From Dyadobacter luticola (GTDB lineage: Bacteria > Bacteroidota > Bacteroidia > Cytophagales > Spirosomataceae), in NCBI RefSeq assembly GCF_005860805.1, contig NZ_VCEJ01000002.1, forward strand, positions 2,402,375-2,466,374: DNA of 64,000 nt. Direction: 5' to 3'. This document shows positions 1 to 8,904 of this stretch, piece by piece. The notes below the pieces were generated by a model. It was not told the DNA's origin, ran no database searches, and was given only the letters and a program-made list of their open reading frames with translations. The translations under genes were made by a program, and so were the position numbers. Each line of letters begins with the position of its first letter. The stretch's first letter is position 1.

Positions 1-2702
1 TGCATCGACTGCTGGTTGCCCTGCACCACCGGAAAGTCCCAATATTGGTCATTCGGACCATTATAGCGCCATTTTACACTTTCTCCAAACCCCCAGTCGA
101 GCCTTTTTACAAATTCATTTTCACCGATGGTTTTGGCCAGACCAGGCACATCCTGCGGCACAAAAAAAGTGAGCTGCCAGGCATTTCCCTCTACGTAATG
201 ATGGTTGGCACCTGATTTAAAGGGATCAAAATCAGCCAGCCAGTTACCTTTTGCGTCTTTCATCCGGGCGAATCCGGTTTTCGGGTCGATCACATTCTTC
301 CACCAATTCGCGCGGTCGCCGAAGGTCTTGAAATCCTCTGTTTTATTTAAAGCTTTGGCAAATTGGGATACCGAATAATCGTCGAAAGCGTATTCCAAAG
401 TGTTTGAAAAACGCCCCTCATCGTACGGTACATACTTGTGTTTCAGATAGGTAACCAGGTCATCATTCCCGGCGCGGCCGCCGCCCACATTCTCTGCCGG
501 CGTCGTTTGCATTTTGCGCACCGCCTCATACGCTTTGTTCACATCATAACCGCGGATGCCCATCTGGTAAGCGCTCACAATCAGCGGACTTTCATGCTCG
601 GCCACCATCACCGGAATGTACTCCATCCCCGCCGGACCCTTCGCCAGCCAGCCACCACGTTCATACATAGCTAATTGCGACTTCACCCAGCGGTTCGACC
701 ACTCCGGCGTAACGAGGTTCCAGAACTGGTTCAAATTCCAGAAAGTGTTCCAAAACGCATCACAGCCGAGCGCGACATCATCTTTATCTTTAAATTTATT
801 GACATGTTCGTCCGCATCCCGCCAGCTTCCGTCCACATCGCTGAATGCATTCCGGCTCAGCGAGCGGTACATATTGCTGTAAAAACGCTCTTTTTCGCGC
901 TTATCATTACTCGTAATTGCCACCCGGCCCAGCAGATCATTCCAGACTTTTTCCTGGTTATCCCTTACCTTTTGAAAATCCCAGCCGAAAGGATCCGAAA
1001 TTTCGGTTTTCAAATTCAGCCCCGCATTTTCGACGCTTACATAAGAAATCCCCGTGCGCACCTGCACGGCCTTGTTTGTTTTTGTATCAAATTCCAGAAA
1101 CAAACCTGCACTTTTCGCACTGTCCGCTGCGAGGTTGGTTTGTTGTTTTACTACACCATTTAACCAAATCCCATAATTCTTGATCGGCTGGTCAAACTCC
1201 ATCACGAAATGTACAATGTACTGCTGGTCAATCCCGCCCGACCAAACATCCCGGGAAAGCTGCTCGCTGTAACCTTCAATTCTTCTGTCACTTACCTTGT
1301 CAACTTTTACCTTTTTTAAGCCATAACCATACTCGGTAGGCAGCTGCAGGTCAACCATGATGCGACCGGTTTCGCTGCTATTATAGGTGTATTTTTGAAA
1401 TGATGCGCGGGATGTGGCGGTCAGTTCGGCGGTAATGTTGTTATCGGTTAAATGCACTTTGTAGTAACCCAGCGGCGCCTGCTCGGTGCTTTTATCAAAC
1501 CTTGAACGGTAGCCGCTATCCGGGTCGGCTTGGTCGCCGATTTTCGTCTCCACTGGTCCGGCGGTCGGAAAGATTCCGAGACCGGTCATCGTCCACTCGT
1601 GAATGTGGCTGAATGTGCCAATCGACTCAAACGTAGGATCATAGCCCGCTTGCCAGCCGCCATTTTGGTTATCCGGACTCAGCTTCACCATACTAAAAGG
1701 CATCCATGGCCCCGGCGCAATCATCCAGCGCGAATGTCCCGCGCCAAGCATCGTATTCACATATCCGGCGGGCGTTTTCAGCTTTTGCTTGGCACGCACT
1801 ACTTTTCCGGATTTAATCAATTGTTTATCTACAAAAACGTGATAATCCGCTGATCCTTTCTGACTAACCGCTGGCATCGGCGCTTCCAGAATGTAGCGTT
1901 CCTGTTCCAGTTTTTGGGTCAAAATCGACTTGCCTTCCAGCTTCACCTCAATCACCGGCTCACCTTGCAGCTGACTCACATCGACCAAAAGCGGCTGGAC
2001 CATTTTCGCATCCACATTTAATTCATAATCAGCCGCTTCCACATTTCGGAGCAATGCTTTTCCCGGTGTCGCCAGCGTAGTTTGTGCAGGGCCTTCCAGT
2101 TTAATCTGGTCAAAAGCCAGCCAGCCGCCCTGCAATGTGGTCATGACGATTTCATTGACACCGGTTTTGACCAGGTCATTCGGAATGTCAATTTTAACAA
2201 GCTGCTCTTTCGGATTAGCATTAAACTTCCCCGGATCTTTACCACTCGAACCTTTCGCCAGCTTGAATTCCCAGGATTTTCCGTTGACAAGAACCTTAAA
2301 AAGAGGCGCATGAAGCGAATCCGTATCCAGCACATCCACCACGAGCTGCCATTTTCCAGCCGCCGGCTTATTTTTTATATCAAACAAAACCGTCAAAAAA
2401 TGTGAACGGATACCCGAGGTGCCTCCTGTCCCGCCCCAGCCATTGACCGGCCCTGGAATCACATACGGCCAATCTTTCTGCGCCTCGGAGCGTCCGACAA
2501 GGAAAAAATTGTCCTCATAACCAAAATCCTTTTCCAGGAACCGCTTGAATTCGCCGGGCGCCAGTGCCATACCGGTGGGTGCATTATCGGCTTCTCCGAT
2601 CTTCCAGAGCACTTTCTGCTGCGCGAAAACCGGCCCGAAAGTAAATGCAGGCCATAGCAGAACGGCCAGCGTCCTTGTGAGAAAGCGGATTTTTCGGAAC
2701 AT
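1..2702 (-). CDS. GH92 family glycosidase (alpha-mannosidase family), 3' end cut by window edge
   Basis: About 900 codons are visible, from an ATG at 2702 to the window edge with no stop. The N-terminus (FLTRTLAVLLWPAFTFG then VFAQQ) is a signal peptide, so the enzyme is exported. Residues about 28-210 resemble the carbohydrate-binding-like domain III of family 4 polysaccharide lyases (start WKIGEADN). The GH92 core starts near residue 310, with MIAPGPWMPFSMVKLSPD, then SHIHEWTMTGLG and later GCDAFWNTFW. GH92 enzymes are calcium-dependent exo-alpha-mannosidases acting on N-glycans or yeast mannan. The WDTYRT-type motif common in the family is replaced here by a CDAFWNTFWN form, so linkage preference should not be assumed. 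It is the last visible gene of the SusC/SusD locus, 15 bases after the cytochrome gene, and fits the mannose-6-phosphate isomerase upstream. Confidence 0.88.
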   Translation of the reverse strand, partial: MFRKIRFLTRTLAVLLWPAFTFGPVFAQQKVLWKIGEADNAPTGMALAPGEFKRFLEKDFGYEDNFFLVGRSEAQKDWPYVIPGPVNGWGGTGGTSGIRSHFLTVLFDIKNKPAAGKWQLVVDVLDTDSLHAPLFKVLVNGKSWEFKLAKGSSGKDPGKFNANPKEQLVKIDIPNDLVKTGVNEIVMTTLQGGWLAFDQIKLEGPAQTTLATPGKALLRNVEAADYELNVDAKMVQPLLVDVSQLQGEPVIEVKLEGKSILTQKLEQERYILEAPMPAVSQKGSADYHVFVDKQLIKSGKVVRAKQKLKTPAGYVNTMLGAGHSRWMIAPGPWMPFSMVKLSPDNQNGGWQAGYDPTFESIGTFSHIHEWTMTGLGIFPTAGPVETKIGDQADPDSGYRSRFDKSTEQAPLGYYKVHLTDNNITAELTATSRASFQKYTYNSSETGRIMVDLQLPTEYGYGLKKVKVDKVSDRRIEGYSEQLSRDVWSGGIDQQYIVHFVMEFDQPIKNYGIWLNGVVKQQTNLAADSAKSAGLFLEFDTKTNKAVQVRTGISYVSVENAGLNLKTEISDPFGWDFQKVRDNQEKVWNDLLGRVAITSNDKREKERFYSNMYRSLSRNAFSDVDGSWRDADEHVNKFKDKDDVALGCDAFWNTFWNLNQFWNLVTPEWSNRWVKSQLAMYERGGWLAKGPAGMEYIPVMVAEHESPLIVSAYQMGIRGYDVNKAYEAVRKMQTTPAENVGGGRAGNDDLVTYLKHKYVPYDEGRFSNTLEYAFDDYSVSQFAKALNKTEDFKTFGDRANWWKNVIDPKTGFARMKDAKGNWLADFDPFKSGANHHYVEGNAWQLTFFVPQDVPGLAKTIGENEFVKRLDWGFGESVKWRYNGPNDQYWDFPVVQGNQQSM

Positions 2703-2717
2703 TTGGTTCAGGATTAT

Positions 2718-4877
2718 TTAGTTTACAAATACCTCATCAACAAACACCCAGGCCTTGTTGCCCTTCCCCGGATGCCAAGCCGGCAGTTTGGCCAACGACT
2801 TGGCTACCAGCTTAATGCAGCTCAGTTGCTGCGGTGCGAATGTCGCTTCAAACAACATTGTTTCGACGCCCGGAATGTCTTTTGCCGGCATTTCAGGGTT
2901 AAGTGTTTTAAGTAGTTTCAAAGACTTTTCGTCCGCGCCACCCCAAACCTCGATTTTTGTCGGCGGGAAAATAGAGCCGCCCAGGTTACGGAGCATGCTC
3001 AGCGTGATTTTGCTGGCTTCGACCGGCTTGTTGAAATACAGATATCCCTGAAAATCTTCATTGTAACCCAGCCACTTACCACTGTTCTGCTCGTTTTCAC
3101 TCTTCACCTCGTCGATCAATGTCGTGCCACCCTTTCCGGCGTACCGGCGGTCGGCGGGCTTTTCCAGTCGCGCACTGTCAATGTGGATTCCGGCGATAAA
3201 AAAGCGCTTTTCGATCTTTTTGCTGCCATACCAGCCCTGCCGGAATGCGCGGGCCTTCAATGTTGTGTTTTTGTCCAGCGCAAACGGTTTTGTATATGCC
3301 GGCGAGGCCAGGCTGTCCGGCTCGGTACCGTCAATGGTGTAGCGGATCACCGTCTGCGGGATCTGGTGCTTCATCGAAATCAGGGCGTTTTTCTTGATGA
3401 TCTGGTTTTCATTTTCAATCATCGGAGGCGTCAGGGGCAATACCACCGTGTCACTTCTAAACCCGGTTTCGAACGCAATTTTTTGTCCCTTTTTCAATGC
3501 GGCAAGCTCGTCATTGCTGAGGGCCGTACTCCATATATATACTTTTTTCAAGCTTGGGAATGTTTCCAGCGCCTTCACGTCGGCGGCTTTCACGGCGGTA
3601 CCACTTAATGAAAGCTCTTTTAGATGGGTTAGTTTTTTCAGTTCGGACAATGATGCGCCTGTCACGTCGGTAAAATTCAGGATCAGCCTTCTCAACTCGG
3701 GAAACTGCGCCAGTGACTTCAAATCGGCATCTTTGACAGGCATCTTGCTCAAATCCATCGAAACAATCTGCGTTTTCAGAGGTGCCAATGCTTCGATTTC
3801 TTCACTCTTGAAGTTGGCACTGTTATAGAAATTCACAAACAATGCAGGCGACTCGGCGGAAAGCGGCCGGATCAGACGATAGGAAGTAGTCAGCTTTTTA
3901 ACATCCTCAGGATCAGCGGCAGTAAAATCATATTGTTCCTCCACACGGCCGCCGCCGAGCACATTTTGCGCATAAGCATACACCGGATTTTGCGGTGAAA
4001 GTGCACTTACTTTTTGGTCAAACCTTGAACCACCTTTCACCCAGGCAGCCAACAGCACTACTTCTTCTTCGGTAAGCTGCACTTTCCCCCGAGGCGGCAT
4101 GTGCTTTTTATCATCCAGCGGCAAATGTACCCGGCTAATCAGCAAGCCCAGGTCGGCTTTGGTCGTATCCCAAAGTGCGCCGTTTTTGCCACCTTTAAGC
4201 AGTAAAGCCTGCGTCTGCATTTGCAGGTTTCCCTTCGATTTTTCTTCATTATGGCAGGAAAGGCATTTTTGTTCCAAAACGGGTTTGACCAGATGTTCAT
4301 ACACTTCCGCATCTTCCAGCGCGACTTGCGTACCCGCTGTTTCCGATGGGCCAAGCGGCGAAATCAGGAAATCTTCACCGTGGGTCAGGTTTCCGCCCAA
4401 ATGTCCGCCGATGAATAAGATGAGCAGGAATGCTGCTGCTACGATTTTGGAAGGTATTTTCCAGGGAGTCAGGTATTTGCGGGAAGCATACCAGCCAATA
4501 CTCAGCAGCGAAATCGCCACGCCGAGCCACTTATGCCAGAGCAATGTGCCGGATTCGTAGCCATCTTCTTTGGACAAAACAAAACCTGAAAAAGCAGCGA
4601 TGGCGGCAGTAAGGGCACCGATTATCAGCAGACTTTCAGCCACTTCCGCATTCCAGCGCGTCGAGTCTGGTTTTTCGACGACAAATACCCAGATACTGTA
4701 CAGAATGAGCGCCACGAGGGGAAAATGCAGCACGAGCGGGTGCATCCTTCCGAGCGCCTGCATCCAGAAAGGTACCTGAAAACGGCTTTCAAAAAGCAGC
4801 AGAAAAACGAGTAAAACATTCAGGAAAAAGGCCAGATTGAATGCCAGGCCCTTCCAGTCAGAAAAAAAACGACGCAC
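2718..4877 (-). CDS. Membrane-anchored planctomycete-type cytochrome c with LRR, FN3-associated and discoidin-like regions
   Basis: 719 residues. The first 165 hold several hydrophobic segments and the MHPLVLHFP motif of DUF2231-type membrane domains. A single haem c site, CLSCH at 205-209, lies in a PSCyt1-type cytochrome domain whose MPPRGK stretch could supply the axial Met. Residues about 370-480 look like leucine-rich repeats (LKELSLSGTAVKAADV). Next comes a chitobiase-C-terminal/FN3-associated segment (VIRYTIDGTEPDSLA), and the last 160 residues resemble an F5/8 (discoidin) carbohydrate-binding fold. The architecture suggests an inner-membrane-anchored periplasmic electron carrier with sugar-binding modules. 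It sits between the DUF1501 gene and the GH92 gene on the same strand. The electron donor and acceptor are unknown. Confidence 0.82.
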   Translation of the reverse strand: MRRFFSDWKGLAFNLAFFLNVLLVFLLLFESRFQVPFWMQALGRMHPLVLHFPLVALILYSIWVFVVEKPDSTRWNAEVAESLLIIGALTAAIAAFSGFVLSKEDGYESGTLLWHKWLGVAISLLSIGWYASRKYLTPWKIPSKIVAAAFLLILFIGGHLGGNLTHGEDFLISPLGPSETAGTQVALEDAEVYEHLVKPVLEQKCLSCHNEEKSKGNLQMQTQALLLKGGKNGALWDTTKADLGLLISRVHLPLDDKKHMPPRGKVQLTEEEVVLLAAWVKGGSRFDQKVSALSPQNPVYAYAQNVLGGGRVEEQYDFTAADPEDVKKLTTSYRLIRPLSAESPALFVNFYNSANFKSEEIEALAPLKTQIVSMDLSKMPVKDADLKSLAQFPELRRLILNFTDVTGASLSELKKLTHLKELSLSGTAVKAADVKALETFPSLKKVYIWSTALSNDELAALKKGQKIAFETGFRSDTVVLPLTPPMIENENQIIKKNALISMKHQIPQTVIRYTIDGTEPDSLASPAYTKPFALDKNTTLKARAFRQGWYGSKKIEKRFFIAGIHIDSARLEKPADRRYAGKGGTTLIDEVKSENEQNSGKWLGYNEDFQGYLYFNKPVEASKITLSMLRNLGGSIFPPTKIEVWGGADEKSLKLLKTLNPEMPAKDIPGVETMLFEATFAPQQLSCIKLVAKSLAKLPAWHPGKGNKAWVFVDEVFVN

Positions 4878-4896
4878 TTTTATTTAGGTTTTTGGT

Positions 4897-4931
4897 TGCC
4901 ACGAATGCACCGCTGCGGTGTATTCGTGGCA
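4897..4931. repeat. Inverted-repeat (REP-like) element, copy 1
   Basis: The arms TGCCACGAATGCACCG and CGGTGTATTCGTGGCA pair at 15 of 16 positions around a 3-base loop, filling the 62-base gap between two minus-strand genes. The left arm recurs almost exactly at 49622. No T-run follows on either strand, so a classical intrinsic terminator is unlikely. Confidence 0.6.
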
Positions 4932-4939
4932 TTAAAAAA

Positions 4940-6397
4940 TCAAGCAATAATCCCCTTAACCAGCTTCCCGGCCACATCTGTCAGCCGATACCTGCGCCCC
5001 TGATGCTTGTAAATTAATTTCTCATGATCCAGACCCAGCTGGTTTAAGATCGTGGCGTGAAAATCGTGCACGTGCACAGGGTCTTTGGCAATGTTATATC
5101 CGAATTCGTCCGTTTCGCCGTATACGACGCCCGGTTTGATGCCGCCGCCAGCCATCCACACCGTGAATGCCCGCGGATGGTGGTCGCGGCCGTAATTATC
5201 TTTGGTCAATGTGCCCTGGCAATAGTTGGTACGGCCGAATTCACCGCCCCAGATTACCAAGGTTTCATCCAGTAATCCCCGCTGTTTCAAGTCCGTCACC
5301 AATGCCGCCGACGCCTGGTCCACATCCATACATTGACCTTTGATCTCATTTGGAAGCCCGCCATGGCTATCCCAGCCCTGGTGGTACAACTGCACAAACC
5401 GTACGCCCTGCTCCGATAGTTTCCTCGCCAGCAGGCAGTTAGCAGCGTAAGTACCCGGCACCAGACATTCCGGCCCGTACATTTTCACGATCGACTCCGG
5501 CTCCTTGCTCATATCCGTAATCTGCGGCACGGCCGTCTGCATCCGGAAAGCCATTTCGTACTGCTGCACCTTGGCCGTAATTTCCGGGTCACCAAATTCA
5601 TTATACGTACCTTCATTCAATGCAGCCAGTTTGTCGAGCATATTCCGACGCTGTGTGCGGTCCATCCCGTCGGGATCATTGAGATACAAAACCGGATTTT
5701 CGCCGCTGCTGAACTGTACGCCCTGATGCACCGAATCCAGGAAACCATTGGTCCATAATTTGGAATAAACCCCCTGACCATTGCCTTTTCCGCGGGATAG
5801 CAGCACGCAAAAACCAGGCAAATTCTGGTTTTCACTCCCCAGCCCGTAGCTCAACCACGCGCCCATACTCGGCCGGTTGCCTACCTGCGCTCCGGTCTGA
5901 AAGAATGTCAGCGCCGGGTCGTGATTAATCGCCTCGGTATTAAGGGTTTTGATAATGCAAAGATCATCGGCAATGCTGGCCATGTGCGGCAGCAGCTCGC
6001 TCATCCACGCACCACTTTTTCCATGTTGTTTAAAACTAAAAACCGACCCAGCCAGCGGAAATTTCGCCTGGTTGGCTGTCATACCCGTCAGCCGCTGACC
6101 TCCCCGGATCGACTCTGGCAGGTCCTGACCGTGCATTTTATTTAGCATCGGCTTGTAATCAAACAAATCCAGCTGCGACGGCGCGCCATTTTGAAACAGA
6201 TAAATAACCCGCTTCGCTTTGGGCGCAAAATGCGGCAAACCCGCCATCAGCGCGTCGGAATCCAGCTCGCCGCCACCTTTGAAAAGATCCGGTATCAGCA
6301 GGGAGCCGAGCGCGACGCTGCCAATCCCCAGGCTCAGCTTCGAAAGGAAGTGCCTGCGGGTGGTATTCATGCCATGATCAAAAACTTGTTTTTCCAT
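4940..6397 (-). CDS. DUF1501 family protein (Tat-exported, sulfatase-like fold)
   Basis: 485 residues. The N-terminus has a twin-arginine signal (TTRRHFLSKLSLGIGSVALG), so the folded protein is probably exported to the periplasm. The rest matches DUF1501, a branch of the alkaline phosphatase/sulfatase superfamily, with FLFQNGAPSQLDLFDYKP-like text after the signal (here VIYLFQNGAPSQLDLFDYKP), VIWGGEFGRT and GRDHHPRAFTVW near the end. DUF1501 genes travel with DUF1549/DUF1553 cytochrome genes in Planctomycetes and some Bacteroidota. Here the partner lies immediately upstream (6421-8739, gap 23 bases). No substrate is established for the family; a hydrolytic or metal-binding role on modified glycans is only inference. 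Confidence 0.85.
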   Translation of the reverse strand: MEKQVFDHGMNTTRRHFLSKLSLGIGSVALGSLLIPDLFKGGGELDSDALMAGLPHFAPKAKRVIYLFQNGAPSQLDLFDYKPMLNKMHGQDLPESIRGGQRLTGMTANQAKFPLAGSVFSFKQHGKSGAWMSELLPHMASIADDLCIIKTLNTEAINHDPALTFFQTGAQVGNRPSMGAWLSYGLGSENQNLPGFCVLLSRGKGNGQGVYSKLWTNGFLDSVHQGVQFSSGENPVLYLNDPDGMDRTQRRNMLDKLAALNEGTYNEFGDPEITAKVQQYEMAFRMQTAVPQITDMSKEPESIVKMYGPECLVPGTYAANCLLARKLSEQGVRFVQLYHQGWDSHGGLPNEIKGQCMDVDQASAALVTDLKQRGLLDETLVIWGGEFGRTNYCQGTLTKDNYGRDHHPRAFTVWMAGGGIKPGVVYGETDEFGYNIAKDPVHVHDFHATILNQLGLDHEKLIYKHQGRRYRLTDVAGKLVKGIIA

Positions 6398-6420
6398 TTT
6401 TGGCTGTTAGCGATACGCTT

Positions 6421-8739
6421 TTAGCTTTTGGTAATTGTCTCTTCCATATTGTACAGGGTATTGATCACCCGCATCAACGCGGCGGCCTGCACCTCATTCA
6501 CTTTTTCATTACGCGGGAATTCTCCCACATTCAAAACTTTGAAAGCCAGTTTCTTATCTTTTGCAAAAAGCGAAGCCTCACCATTATAATATTCCATTAA
6601 CAACTTCACTTCCTTGTCTGTAGGCTTGCGGCAAACAATCCGCTGAAATGATTCCTGAATGTTGGTTTCAATGTTAGTAGATTTCGCAGTCAGCCTCTCA
6701 GCCAAAACCCGCGATGCTTCCAAAACTGTCGGATCATTCAGCATCACCAAAGCTTGCAATGGGGTATTTGTTTTCGACCTTTTCACCTCACAATGGTCCC
6801 GGTTGCTCGCATCGAAAATGATCATCGATGGCGGCGGCACGGTCAGCTTGATGAAGGTATACATGCCGCGACGGTACAAGGCGTCTTTCTTATCCTGCTG
6901 ATACGTTTTCAATGTCCCGCGACCGGATGTTGCCGCTTCCCACAATCCTTTCGGTTGGTAAGGTTTCACACTCGGCCCACCGATTTTGGGCACCAGTAAT
7001 CCGCTGCTCGACAGCACCATATCCCGCACCAGCTCGGCCGGCAAGCGATACCTCGGCCCGCGTGAGAGGTAAATGTTATCCGGATCGGCTTTGAGTTTTT
7101 CATCGGTTACTTTCGCCGATTGCCGGTAAGTAGCCGAAGTCACGATTTGTTTGATCAGCCTTTTGATATCCCAGCCATGATCCATAAAATCCACTGCCAG
7201 CCAGTCGAGCAAGGCAGGATTTGAAGGCAAATCGCCCTGCATCCCGAAATCGCCGGTGGTTTTTACAAGACCTCTTCCAAAGAATTCCTGCCAGATCTGA
7301 TTTACAAAAACCCTGGCCGTGAGCGGGTTGCTTCTATTCGTTGTCCATCTGGCAAGTCCAAGACGATTTTGCGGCATTTTCGTCGTGTCAAATTTCATCA
7401 CCGCTGGCAATGCTACTGCGGTGACCACCCGCCCCGGCGCATCGTACACGCCGCGATTTAAAATGTGCGTCGGGCGTAAGGTATCCCGGTCGCCAAGCAC
7501 CGAAACCATCAGCTGGTTCGTATCGGGCTTATTGATGAATGATAATAAAGTGCGGGCTTCCTGGTCCGAAATGTGCAGGATCGGGTTCTTCGCGGTTTTG
7601 GTTTGCGAGATATCTCCCTCAAAACCAAGCTCTTTTGAGTTATTAAAAAACGCAAAAAGCCGATAGTAATCTTCCTGGGAAATCGGGTCATACTTATGAT
7701 CGTGACATTGCGCACACTCGACCGTCAGCCCCAGCACGCCGGTACTGAATGTTTTGGTTTTATCAATGTTGTATTCGATCCGGTACTCTTCGGGGATCAC
7801 GCCGCCTTCTTCGGTGTATTTATGGTTTCGGAAAAATGCCGTTGCCAGAATCTGCTCTTTGTTCGCATTTGGCAACATATCACCCGCAATCTGCCAGGTC
7901 AGGAATTGATCGTAGCGCATGTTTTTGTTGAAGGCGCTGATCAGCCAGTCACGCCATGGCCACTGGGTGCGGACTTCGTCGTCCTGGTAACCATAAGAAT
8001 CGGCATAGCGGGCTACGTCCAGCCAATACACGGCCATTTTTTCGCCGTACGTTTTTTGGGCAAGCAGCTCATCCACAACCTTTTCATAAGATTTTTCCCC
8101 ACCGTCGGCTGCAAATTTATTTTGCATTTCAAGGGTCGGCGGCAGACCGGTAATGTCCAGCGCAACCCTTTTCAGCAAATGACTTTTATCGGCTTCCTCA
8201 TTAGGTTCGAGGCCGATGGTTTCCATTTTTTGCAAAACAAAATGATCAATTTCATTTTTAGGCCAATCTTCTTTCGACACCTCGGGCAATTTTGGCAAAA
8301 CCGGCGCAGCAAACGCCCAATGTTTCTCATACTTCGCGCCCTGCTCGATCCACTCCTTCACCAACCCAATCTCATTTTCATTCAAAAGCCCCAAATGCGA
8401 CTCCGGCGTCGGCATCTGGTAAGCCGGGTCCACCGAAGTAATCCTTTTGTAAACCTCCGACTGCTCGGGCTTACCGGGAAAAATCGCGAACCCTTTTCCG
8501 TCTTTCAGCTTAGCATAGGCACTTTCGGGCATGTCCAGCCGCAGACCAGCTTCCCGCTTTTTGGCGTCGGGACCGTGGCAGGCGAAACATTTATCGGATA
8601 AAATAGGACGGATATCAAAGTTATAGCTAACCGGCCCGGAAGAACGCTGCTGCAATGTCCCGTTCTTTTTAAAACAGGACAAAACCGAAAACGCCACCAG
8701 GCAAACGAAGGCCAATAGGAGAATAAGCTGCTTCTTCAT
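6421..8739 (-). CDS. DUF1549/DUF1553 protein with PSCyt1 cytochrome c domain
   Basis: 772 residues. The signal peptide ends in a lipobox (SVLSC, Cys22), so this is a lipoprotein. A PSCyt1 domain follows with CFACHG at 51-56. The DUF1549 region (NEIDHFVLQKME, LDVARYADSYGYQDDE) contains a second haem motif, CAQCHDHKYDP, and the DUF1553 region holds RVFVNQIWQEFFGRGLV and NRDHCEVKRSKTNTPLQALV. This is the standard partner of DUF1501 proteins. The two haem c sites imply periplasmic redox chemistry. It opens the four-gene block that runs to GH92, and a GntR-operator-like palindrome lies 36 bases before its start codon. Confidence 0.88.
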   Translation of the reverse strand: MKKQLILLLAFVCLVAFSVLSCFKKNGTLQQRSSGPVSYNFDIRPILSDKCFACHGPDAKKREAGLRLDMPESAYAKLKDGKGFAIFPGKPEQSEVYKRITSVDPAYQMPTPESHLGLLNENEIGLVKEWIEQGAKYEKHWAFAAPVLPKLPEVSKEDWPKNEIDHFVLQKMETIGLEPNEEADKSHLLKRVALDITGLPPTLEMQNKFAADGGEKSYEKVVDELLAQKTYGEKMAVYWLDVARYADSYGYQDDEVRTQWPWRDWLISAFNKNMRYDQFLTWQIAGDMLPNANKEQILATAFFRNHKYTEEGGVIPEEYRIEYNIDKTKTFSTGVLGLTVECAQCHDHKYDPISQEDYYRLFAFFNNSKELGFEGDISQTKTAKNPILHISDQEARTLLSFINKPDTNQLMVSVLGDRDTLRPTHILNRGVYDAPGRVVTAVALPAVMKFDTTKMPQNRLGLARWTTNRSNPLTARVFVNQIWQEFFGRGLVKTTGDFGMQGDLPSNPALLDWLAVDFMDHGWDIKRLIKQIVTSATYRQSAKVTDEKLKADPDNIYLSRGPRYRLPAELVRDMVLSSSGLLVPKIGGPSVKPYQPKGLWEAATSGRGTLKTYQQDKKDALYRRGMYTFIKLTVPPPSMIIFDASNRDHCEVKRSKTNTPLQALVMLNDPTVLEASRVLAERLTAKSTNIETNIQESFQRIVCRKPTDKEVKLLMEYYNGEASLFAKDKKLAFKVLNVGEFPRNEKVNEVQAAALMRVINTLYNMEETITKS

Positions 8740-8774
8740 GGGTCAAATACCGACCTGAAAATTCGGACTCAGGA

Positions 8775-8794
8775 TTATATGTTTGTACAAACTT
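8775..8794. promoter_or_regulatory. Candidate GntR operator, site 2
   Basis: TTATATGTTTGTACAAACTT. Its first 15 bases equal those of the perfect palindrome at 14079-14098 read on the opposite strand. It lies 36 bases upstream of the DUF1549 start codon, inside the 165-base gap after susD, so the redox block may have its own promoter under the same regulator. Confidence 0.55.
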
Positions 8795-8822
8795 TCTTTA
8801 AACGTGTAGTGTGGAGCGGCAA

Positions 8823-8848
8823 CAGTGACGGTGCAATGCCCGTCACTG
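8823..8848. other. Perfect 9-bp hairpin after susD
   Basis: CAGTGACGG and CCGTCACTG flank an 8-base loop, 57 bases beyond the susD stop on the minus strand. No U-run follows. It may stabilise the susCD mRNA end or reduce read-through into the DUF1549 block; this is inference. Confidence 0.45.
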
Positions 8849-8904
8849 GTTCAAAGTCCGTCTACCAATATATCTAATATAACCTATTCAAAATTACCTG
8901 GCTA

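Noticed and set aside
4897..4931. Intrinsic terminator
   Set aside because: The stem is strong but no T-run follows on either strand, and the same sequence recurs elsewhere as a repeat.
7696..8601. 301-codon open frame on the plus strand
   Set aside because: Antisense to the DUF1549 gene and without recognisable domains.
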